12,170 nt of DNA from JAKFWF01 sp031367505 (GTDB lineage: Bacteria; Pseudomonadota; Alphaproteobacteria; Rhizobiales; Hyphomicrobiaceae), in contig JANLPY010000572.1 in the NCBI GenBank assembly GCA_031367505.1, forward strand, positions 1 to 12,170. The letters run 5' to 3'. Positions 6,808 through 12,170 of the stretch are shown here, piece after piece. Made by a program: the position numbers and the translations under genes. How positions within the stretch are numbered: the first letter of the stretch is position 1; each line of letters starts with the position of its first letter. The notes below the pieces were generated by a model. The model had not been told where the DNA came from. It searched no databases and saw nothing but the letters and a program-made list of their open reading frames with translations.

Positions 6808-7487
6808 TGCACTGGCCCGACAAACGAGAACACTTCGGTGCGCGTTTTCAATTTAGCAATGACGTTGGCGCTGCCGGTTTTATCGGCGGCGAGCCGGATG
6901 CGGTAAATGCCGCCGGCTTTCGGGCCATCGATTACCGAGGCTTTGAGTTCGGTAAGCGCGGCGGTCAGTTGGGCGCCGGTTATGCCCGGTTGCAAGGTGA
7001 CGAGCGCTTGCACGCCGTCGATCACAACCGTTGGTCCGCCAGATGCCGTTTGATAGCCGCTGCCGGCATCGCGCTTGACCAGTATTCCGATCGTGGCTGC
7101 TTGAACGACGAGCAGCAGCGCGGCGGTCGCCGCTGCCAGCCCCAATGTCTTGGGCCCGAAACTGCCAATGAACGCTGCGACCTTCTCCCAAACCGAAGCA
7201 GGCGACGGCACCGACAGCATGCGTGGTTGCGTGGTGTTGGCAACCGATGCCATCAGCCGGTCGAGGTTCGCCGAACTAGGCGCTGCAATTGTTTCATTGC
7301 CGGAGATCGCGGCCTCCCGTTCGTCACGCGCGAGTGCCACGTGGGCCGCAGCCTCCGGATGCGTCTCGAGGTAGCGGGTGACACGGGTCGTGTCGGCGCG
7401 GCTCAACGTGCCGGCCACCAGCCAGGGCAGCATCGCCTCGATTTCTTCCGCTTCCGAGAGCGGCTTCATGGTTGGTTCGGGCTTCAT
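6804..7487 (-). CDS. Membrane anti-sigma factor with subtilase propeptide-like periplasmic domain
   Basis: Predicted single-pass inner-membrane regulator of about 227 residues. The N-terminal cytoplasmic part (about 14-60: EIEAMLPWLVAGTLS, then RYLETHPEAAAHV) has the helical layout of the anti-sigma domain that clamps ECF sigma factors, but lacks the zinc-binding His and Cys residues of ZAS proteins. One transmembrane helix lies at about 114-137. The periplasmic end (152-227: VTLQPGITGAQL, DGPKAGGIYRIRLA, FSFVGP) resembles S8-protease propeptides (I9-like) by eye. The start chosen is the ATG at 7487. It has GAGG at 7500-7497, 9 bases upstream, and overlaps the sigma stop by one base. An in-frame ATG at 7496 directly abuts the GAGG and is less likely. 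The assignment rests on topology and on position after an ECF sigma gene. Confidence 0.82.
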   Translation of the reverse strand: MKPEPTMKPLSEAEEIEAMLPWLVAGTLSRADTTRVTRYLETHPEAAAHVALARDEREAAISGNETIAAPSSANLDRLMASVANTTQPRMLSVPSPASVWEKVAAFIGSFGPKTLGLAAATAALLLVVQAATIGILVKRDAGSGYQTASGGPTVVIDGVQALVTLQPGITGAQLTAALTELKASVIDGPKAGGIYRIRLAADKTGSANVIAKLKTRTEVFSFVGPVQ

Positions 7488-8101
7488 CAGGGCCATCCTC
7501 GATCGACACCGGCTGCCAGCAGCAGCTCGGATAGTTTTTTGCGGGCGTAGAACATGCGCGTCTTTACGGTTGCTTCCGGAATGCCGAGAATTTCGGCAAC
7601 CTCGGTAACGCTACGCTCTTGGTAGTAAACTAGGTCCATCACCGACTTGTGGTCGGAACTGAGTTTGTTGACGCAGGCGCGAATGACTTGCGCCTTGTCG
7701 AGCTTCTGCGAGATTACTTCCGGTGAGTCGCTGTCGTCGGCAACCTGCTCGGCTGCTTCCTGATCGACCCCCGTCGCCTCGCGCCGCTTACGCAACGTAC
7801 TGATCGCCTTGTTGTGGGCGATCGATAGCATCCATGTCATCGGCGCCGAGCGTGCTTCATAACGCGCCGCATTTTGCCAAACCGCCAGATACACCTCGTT
7901 CATGACTTCCTCGGCGATCGACTCGTTGCGTAACTGGCGGACCAGGTACCGGTAAAGGCGAACGTGAGTAAGCCCGTACAAGTGCTTGACCGCCTGCTGG
8001 TCGCCGCCAGCAATGGCCGCGATCAGTTTAGCTTCCGGTCCGTCTGCGTGCCCACTAAGCCCGCTAGGGTGATCCATGTCTCGCATTGCCGTTGCTGTCA
8101 T
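7487..8101 (-). CDS. ECF-family RNA polymerase sigma factor
   Basis: Alternative sigma factor of 204 residues, a typical ECF size. Region 2 covers about residues 40-107: LYRYLVRQL, EEVMNEVYLAVWQ and TWMLSIAHNKAISTLRKRR, the core-binding and -10-recognition part. Region 4 covers about 133-195, with the helix-turn-helix SVTEVAEILGIPEATVK (164-180) that reads the -35 element. An acidic linker (112-127) separates them. The ATG at 8101 has AGGTGG 10 bases upstream; ATGs at 8086 and 8077 are alternatives. The gene overlaps the anti-sigma gene and leads the operon, the standard arrangement for a sigma factor held inactive by its co-expressed partner. The exact ECF group was not determined. Confidence 0.93.
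   Translation of the reverse strand: MTATAMRDMDHPSGLSGHADGPEAKLIAAIAGGDQQAVKHLYGLTHVRLYRYLVRQLRNESIAEEVMNEVYLAVWQNAARYEARSAPMTWMLSIAHNKAISTLRKRREATGVDQEAAEQVADDSDSPEVISQKLDKAQVIRACVNKLSSDHKSVMDLVYYQERSVTEVAEILGIPEATVKTRMFYARKKLSELLLAAGVDRGWP
7497..7500 (-). promoter_or_regulatory. Ribosome site that favours the 7487 start of the anti-sigma gene
   Basis: GAGG on the minus strand lies 9 bases before the ATG at 7487 but directly abuts the alternative ATG at 7496. It therefore supports the downstream start and a TGATG coupling with the sigma gene. Confidence 0.5.
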
Positions 8102-8103
8102 CT

Positions 8104-8131
8104 GAGACGCGCCACCTGCGCGAAAGGTTCA
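8104..8131 (-). promoter_or_regulatory. Candidate ECF-type promoter before the sigma gene
   Basis: On the minus strand TGAACC (8131-8126), a 16-base spacer and CGTCTC (8109-8104) resemble ECF promoters, which often carry an AAC-containing -35 and a CGTC-like -10. Autoregulation would be usual for such a sigma factor. Against it, transcription would begin at about the 8101 ATG, so this promoter would require the 8086 or 8077 start or a leaderless message. Confidence 0.28.
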
Positions 8132-8144
8132 ATAGGGTTGTTCG

Positions 8145-8172
8145 ATCATAAGCGGGAATGCTGCCGCTTCAA
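8145..8172 (-). promoter_or_regulatory. Candidate sigma-70 promoter for the sigma/anti-sigma/protease operon
   Basis: On the minus strand TTGAAG (8172-8167), a 16-base spacer and TATGAT (8150-8145) form a good vegetative promoter match. It would start transcription near 8138 and give a leader of about 37 bases containing the AGGTGG ribosome site. Confidence 0.42.
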
Positions 8173-8222
8173 CCACGGATATCATTTGCACGGTCAGGGT
8201 TCGAACGGTTGATGCAACTCAT

Positions 8223-8250
8223 TGAACCATCAGGATACACACAGCGACAG
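8223..8250 (+). promoter_or_regulatory. Candidate ECF-type promoter facing the large secreted protein gene
   Basis: TGAACC (8223-8228), a 16-base spacer and CGACAG (8245-8250). The octamer ATTGAACC at 8221-8228 is identical to the one facing the sigma gene (8133-8126, minus strand), with the same spacing to a CGNC element. The -10 match is imperfect and the leader would exceed 200 bases. A further GAACC lies at 8386-8390, nearer the start codon. Confidence 0.2.
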
Positions 8251-8457
8251 TACCAGTGCGGGGGTACTCAAATTGACGATAACCAAGTTGGACGCCGTCA
8301 ACGTCGACAGCTTCGCGAGATCTAAACCTCGATCATCCGTATGGAGCCAAAAGTGTTTAAACCGCGAAAACATCCCTCGACCGGGGAACCTAAAGTAGGT
8401 CAAGTGGCAGATAGGCCAAGACTGAGGATTAGCGGGGGACGTACTTTGATGAACCAA

Positions 8458-8462
8458 AAGGA
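8458..8462 (+). promoter_or_regulatory. Ribosome site that decides the 8470 start
   Basis: AAGGA lies 7 bases before the ATG at 8470. The alternative ATGs at 8341 and 8449 lack comparable sites, and only the 8470 start places a normal signal peptide at the N-terminus. Confidence 0.55.
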
Positions 8463-8469
8463 ACGTTGC

Positions 8470-11400
8470 ATGGGGCAACAGCGGAGCAGATCTCCAAGTT
8501 TGTTCCGAAAAGCAATGTCGATTGGCGCCGTTGTGTTTACAGCGTTGGGGCTGACTGCTTCGGTCGCCAATGCTCAGGATCGCAGTGTCATCCAACGTGG
8601 CGACGCGGTCGTCACGAGTTTTGCCGGTACTGTTACTCCAGCTAATCCGCCAGCCGACGTGCATCCGCTCGATCAGACCTTCATCGACTTGAAGGGCTTA
8701 ACCGCGCAAATCTTCGACCTGTCCAACCTCGGCGGCGGTCCCAATGGCCAACTCGCTGATGCGCCAGTGAAATTCAAGGCGACCGCGGCCCAAATCGGCC
8801 ACGTTTTCGGTATCGCATTCGAAGGCGACGGTGTCCGCACGACCCCGAATATTTATTTGTCGGCGTCTTCCCTCTACGGCTTGCAGTTGGTCAAGCAGGA
8901 CGGCAGCCAGACACGCCGTATCCTCAATGGCGAACCGGGCGCCAAGTTCATGGCTGGCCAGTTCGGCCCGGATCGCGCTGGCCCCGGTAGCATCTTTAAG
9001 GTCGATGGGCGGACCGGCCAGATCACGCTATTCGCGACCGTGCAGTTGCAAGGCCGCGCGAATAGTGCGCCGGGCCTTGGTGCGCTCGCCTACGATGCGC
9101 GCACCAAACAGCTGTTCGTCTCCGATCTCGAGACCGGCATGATCCATCGCATGACGATGGATGGCCGCGATCGCGATGTCTACGATCATGGCGTCAGCGG
9201 CCGCCGCCACGCCGGGTTGGCGGCTGTCGGGTACGATCCAGCAGGGCGCGCTGGCATCGAAAATCCCGCATTCAATGCGGAAGATGCGACGACCTGGGGC
9301 TTCGCGCCGAAAGCTCGGATGACATTCGCCTTGGCCGTCCAAAACAAGCGGCTCTATTACTCCGTTGCCGACGGCCCACAAATTTGGTCGGTCGGTATCG
9401 ATGACGAAGGTGACTTCGCCAAGGATGCGCGGCTCGAAATCGCCGTGACAGATACGCCGGCTGCGCAGGTCGTCACCGCAATTCAATTCGACGGTAGCGG
9501 CTTGATGTACCTGAGCCAGCGTGGCGAATTTACGGGCTCGTACGACTACCAACTTTATGCCAAGCCGCAGCAGTCGGTCGTCTTGCGCTATAGCTGGGAT
9601 GAGGAAAAGCGCCGCTGGAACGACGTGCCTGAAGAATATGCGATCGGCCTCGCGCCTGAGCATCGCGCAACGGCCGGTGGTGTCGCCCTCAACTACGGAT
9701 ACGACCGCAATGGCCGTATTAACTACGGCGCCTGCCGTCAAACCGTTTGGACCACGGGTGAACATCTTCGCGATGGCGGCGATGTGAAGCGCGTGGCGTC
9801 CGGCGGACCGGCAGCCGTTCATGGGCTTCAGGGTAACTACAAATCCCTCGTGCGCCCGGCCAACGAACCGCCTTACCAATCATGGTTCGTCGACCACGAT
9901 GGACGGTTCGAGGATGCCGACATCAACGGCCACATCGGCAACGTCGGCATCTTCAATCCTTGCGAAGGAAGTGCCAGCGTCGAACGCGCCGAAGCTGCCA
10001 TGCTGATCCCGATGGTCGTGCCGGGTGAGCCCAACATCGTGATCGAAAAACGGTGCTTTACAACTGGTCACGGTGGCCGCGTTCGCTGCTTGATTACCGT
10101 GCGTAACTCGGGCGGCGGCGTGCCGGTCGAGGACGTCGTATTCATCGAAGATACGCGTGTTCTCTACGGGCCATGGGCGAACCGGCCGGTGGTCATTGCC
10201 GAGTTCCGCGAAGACCGTGCCGGCTGGCGTTGCACACCGGCTGGCGGCCTGGAATTCAACTGCCGTCTATCGGCAGCTGATCTTGGCCCCGGCGCGTTCC
10301 GCTCGATCGAGGTATGGGTCGATACGCGCGATCTCCTGCTCAACGGTAACTACGGGTTCCGCAACTGCGCGATCCTTCGCCATCCGAATGGCTCTGGCCG
10401 AGCCTGCCACAACGGCGGCACCGATATCGTCGTGCAGAAGACGGGACCGCTCTCGTGCAAGCCGGATGGCAAGTGCAAGTACGGGCTGACGATTACCAAC
10501 AACGGCGACGAGCCTTTCAGCAGTGGCGTGTTGCTGACTGATCAAATGACGATCAACGGCGCGCCGCTCAATGCTCCAATTTCGTCGATCGCGCCGCCGC
10601 TCGGGTGCAATCCCGCGCCAACGCAAGTGCCGTTCTCGTGCGTGGCGAACGTTTCGCTGGCACCGGGCGCGAGCCAGACCACCTGGATCGAGATCCAGCT
10701 TCCGCCCGGGATCGGCGGCAAGATCGTACAGAACTGTTTTGGCGCCAGCGACCCGTGGTTGTTGTCGAATAACGACTACTACGGCACCTTGTTCAAGCGC
10801 GTGAAGCAGGGACACACCGGCGAAACCGGCCACTACAGTTGCGTCCGCACGCCGATCGACTGGCCGGAGCAACCAAAAGATCCGGGCACTTACATTCCGG
10901 TACCGGCGGGTGGCGGCACGTATACGCCAAATGATCCGGTTTGCTGGGATGGCCAGATCCCTCTGCCAGGCCGGCGTTGTTCATGCCCGAGCAACACGAA
11001 CTGGAACCCGGTGACGGGGAGCTGTGTGCCGCATCATCGCGGTTGCTTCGACCCGAGCCGCAACATGCCGAACGACCAGTGTTGTCCGGTGGGCACGCGC
11101 TGGGATGTCGAGACCCGTTCGTGCCGTCCACGGTTGCAACGCGGATGCACGAACCCCGCGCAGCAGATGCCGAATGATGGCTGCTGCCCGCAAGGCACCA
11201 CCTACAATTGGCAATCCAAGTCTTGCCGCCCACCGGTACAGGCTTGCGGGGATGGACGCCCGCCGTTGCCGAACGGGCTGTGCGCATGCCCGCCCGGCAC
11301 ACGTTGGGACCCCTACACCCGTTCGTGTGGCAAGTCGGGCGACCAAACCGGTGGCAAATGCCCGGATGGTTCACCGAAAATTTGGGGCGGCCAGTGCCGT

Positions 11401-11988
11401 TGCCCTGACGGCTCTGTGTGGAATGTCGCGAGCCAACGTTGCTACGTTCGTGAGAACCCACGGTGCCCACCACCGTCAGTCTTCAACCAGTTTACGAAGA
11501 CGTGCGAAAAGCGCCCAGGCGACGTGCCAGGCGTGAAGTGCCCGCTCAACCAGCCCTTCTTCAATCCTGAAACGAAGCGCTGCGAGCGGAAGGGGAATGC
11601 ATCGCCGCAAACCTGTCCGCAAGGGCAGACCATGATCGAAGGTAAGTGCACGACGCGGCCACTACCGAACTCGGAATGCAAAGCCGGGTTCACAAAAACG
11701 CCGAGCGGAGCCTGTCTGCCGAACTCTGTCGTGCAGCGTTGCCCGCAGGGCGAGGTGAAGCAGAAGGATGGCACGTGCAAGGCTTTGCTCGTCAAGCCAA
11801 GGCCGAAAGTCGAGCAGAAGCCAGTGCCAAAGAAGCTGGATACGCCGGTCAAGAAGCGGGTTGAAAAGGTTCCTGTGCCGCGCAAGCGCAGCCTGCCTTC
11901 CAAGCCCGTGATCAAGAAAGAAGGCGCCCCGAAGCAGACTACCCAGCCCGTGAAAAAGCGGATCGAACCGAAGAAGCAGCCAAACTAG
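8470..11988 (+). CDS. Large secreted multidomain protein: propeller-like, DUF11-like domains, Cys-rich repeats, Lys/Pro tail
   Basis: Not recognised as a named protein; 1172 residues from the chosen ATG. Residues 1-36 look like a Sec signal peptide (basic start, core IGAVVFTALGLTA, cleavage after ANA). Residues about 70-500 have repeated strand patterns (GIAFEGDG, LAYDARTKQLFVSD, KRLYYSVADG, IQFDGSGLMYLSQ) like a beta-propeller of SMP-30/NHL kind. Residues about 520-655 and 656-790 look like two Ig-like DUF11/CARDB domains (ITVRNSGGG, LTITNNGDEPF), each with several Cys. Residues 824-1103 are about ten Cys-rich repeats. Residues 1104-1172 are Lys/Pro/Arg-rich and could bind a polyanion, cell wall or DNA. 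ATGs at 8341 and 8449 are less likely starts. It is a single-gene unit divergent from the sigma operon. The domain calls are by eye; a surface structural or binding role is inferred. Confidence 0.85.
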   Translation: MGQQRSRSPSLFRKAMSIGAVVFTALGLTASVANAQDRSVIQRGDAVVTSFAGTVTPANPPADVHPLDQTFIDLKGLTAQIFDLSNLGGGPNGQLADAPVKFKATAAQIGHVFGIAFEGDGVRTTPNIYLSASSLYGLQLVKQDGSQTRRILNGEPGAKFMAGQFGPDRAGPGSIFKVDGRTGQITLFATVQLQGRANSAPGLGALAYDARTKQLFVSDLETGMIHRMTMDGRDRDVYDHGVSGRRHAGLAAVGYDPAGRAGIENPAFNAEDATTWGFAPKARMTFALAVQNKRLYYSVADGPQIWSVGIDDEGDFAKDARLEIAVTDTPAAQVVTAIQFDGSGLMYLSQRGEFTGSYDYQLYAKPQQSVVLRYSWDEEKRRWNDVPEEYAIGLAPEHRATAGGVALNYGYDRNGRINYGACRQTVWTTGEHLRDGGDVKRVASGGPAAVHGLQGNYKSLVRPANEPPYQSWFVDHDGRFEDADINGHIGNVGIFNPCEGSASVERAEAAMLIPMVVPGEPNIVIEKRCFTTGHGGRVRCLITVRNSGGGVPVEDVVFIEDTRVLYGPWANRPVVIAEFREDRAGWRCTPAGGLEFNCRLSAADLGPGAFRSIEVWVDTRDLLLNGNYGFRNCAILRHPNGSGRACHNGGTDIVVQKTGPLSCKPDGKCKYGLTITNNGDEPFSSGVLLTDQMTINGAPLNAPISSIAPPLGCNPAPTQVPFSCVANVSLAPGASQTTWIEIQLPPGIGGKIVQNCFGASDPWLLSNNDYYGTLFKRVKQGHTGETGHYSCVRTPIDWPEQPKDPGTYIPVPAGGGTYTPNDPVCWDGQIPLPGRRCSCPSNTNWNPVTGSCVPHHRGCFDPSRNMPNDQCCPVGTRWDVETRSCRPRLQRGCTNPAQQMPNDGCCPQGTTYNWQSKSCRPPVQACGDGRPPLPNGLCACPPGTRWDPYTRSCGKSGDQTGGKCPDGSPKIWGGQCRCPDGSVWNVASQRCYVRENPRCPPPSVFNQFTKTCEKRPGDVPGVKCPLNQPFFNPETKRCERKGNASPQTCPQGQTMIEGKCTTRPLPNSECKAGFTKTPSGACLPNSVVQRCPQGEVKQKDGTCKALLVKPRPKVEQKPVPKKLDTPVKKRVEKVPVPRKRSLPSKPVIKKEGAPKQTTQPVKKRIEPKKQPN
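10939..11778 (+). repeat. Coding tandem repeats: about ten Cys-rich units
   Basis: The units approximate C-x-C-P-x-G-x-x-W-[ND]-x-x-[ST]-x-x-C. The second and third are near copies (MPNDQCCPVGTRWD and MPNDGCCPQGTTYN), and the first and fourth share PLP, CxCP and W-[ND]-P. Later units lose the Trp and the first Cys and shrink to C-P-x-G plus one closing Cys. With about 26 Cys, this region of the exported protein should be stabilised by disulfides. Confidence 0.75.
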
Positions 11989-12019
11989 GCGGGTTCGAAG
12001 TTGATTCGTGACGAACGGC

Positions 12020-12049
12020 AAGCAGGCGGAGCAATCCGCCTGCTTTTTT
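12020..12049 (+). terminator. Rho-independent terminator of the large secreted protein gene
   Basis: A perfect 10-bp GC-rich stem (AAGCAGGCGG / CCGCCTGCTT) with a 6-base loop runs into six T residues, 31 bases after the stop codon. It is a clear intrinsic terminator on the + strand. The opposite strand has no T-run after the stem. Confidence 0.92.
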
Positions 12050-12170
12050 ATATTGCGCACCCGCTGTTTTAATTAAGCATCCGCTTTGTGATTTATTTGT
12101 CAGCTAATTGGCATGGCTCTGTTCGCGTTGACCATGGAAGTGCCTGATTGGCGGCGCTTTGTGATGCGCG
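12050..12170. other. Unassigned right edge, AT-richer intergenic DNA
   Basis: AT-rich sequence up to about 12110, then an ATG at 12113 that opens a + frame to the window end (MALFALTMEVPDW...) with no clear ribosome site. The minus strand also has frames open from the right edge. It could be the start of a + gene or the 3' end of a minus gene; 120 bases do not decide. Confidence 0.3.

Larger units (their letters stand above)
8102..8469. other. Divergent regulatory gap between sigma operon and secreted protein gene
   Basis: A 368-bp stretch without a convincing gene. Besides the promoter candidates listed separately, it holds a hairpin AGTACC / GGTACT with an 8-base loop (8249-8268), an operator-like inverted repeat ACCTA-AAG-TAGGT (8388-8400), and TTGACG / CGTCAA arms 17 bases apart (8273-8301). 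The frame of the large protein stays open through 8341-8469, but that extension has no signal-peptide logic and looks non-coding. Confidence 0.5.

Noticed and set aside
8341..8469. Upstream start for the large protein at 8341 or 8449.
   Set aside because: It would put 7 to 43 basic residues ahead of a normal signal peptide and lacks a good ribosome site; AAGGA sits correctly for 8470. Ribosome profiling or N-terminal data could overturn this.
9028..9879. 283-codon open frame on the minus strand opposite the large secreted protein.
   Set aside because: Shadow frame with no recognisable domain or ribosome site. The + strand frame is continuous for over 1100 codons with a signal peptide and structured domains.

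Overview
The window looks like part of an alphaproteobacterial chromosome, probably from the Hyphomicrobiales/Rhizobiales side. The pointers are moderately high GC, an ATP12-type F1-ATPase assembly chaperone (an alphaproteobacterial and mitochondrial family), and a crcB-rluA-HAD-ATP12 gene order that I recall as common in that class. The genus cannot be fixed from sequence alone. No tRNA, rRNA, CRISPR array, insertion sequence or prophage gene is visible.

Region 1 (1-1990, + strand): the two inner-membrane permeases of a dipeptide/oligopeptide-type ABC importer. The first is cut at the left edge. The binding protein and ATPases must lie outside the window. A perfect 10-bp hairpin follows the second permease. 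Region 2 (2080-4896, + strand): a compact housekeeping operon of crcB/fluC fluoride channel, RluA-family pseudouridine synthase, HAD phosphatase and ATP12 chaperone. Two of its three junctions are ATGA start/stop overlaps, which suggests translational coupling. Region 3 (4897-5112): a convergent gene-free gap holding a dispersed-type palindrome and a facing pair of REP-like hairpins with GTAG feet.

Region 4 (5113-12049) is the most interesting part. On the minus strand lie an ECF sigma factor, a single-pass membrane anti-sigma factor and a secreted subtilisin-like (S8) protease, joined by a 1-bp and an ATGA overlap. The protease has a very long proline-rich stretch between its signal peptide and prodomain. 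The periplasmic end of the anti-sigma factor resembles a subtilase propeptide. Divergent from them, across a 368-bp regulatory gap, is a single gene for a secreted protein of about 1170 residues. It has a propeller-like N-terminal half, two DUF11-like Ig domains, about ten Cys-rich repeats and a Lys/Pro-rich tail, and ends at a textbook intrinsic terminator. An ATTGAACC octamer occurs once facing each of the two divergent units.

My working model, which is inference, is an envelope-sensing module: the sigma factor is held by the membrane anti-sigma factor, the secreted protease may engage the propeptide-like domain of that anti-sigma factor, and the large secreted protein is a candidate regulon member or protease substrate. 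The last 120 bases are too short to assign.
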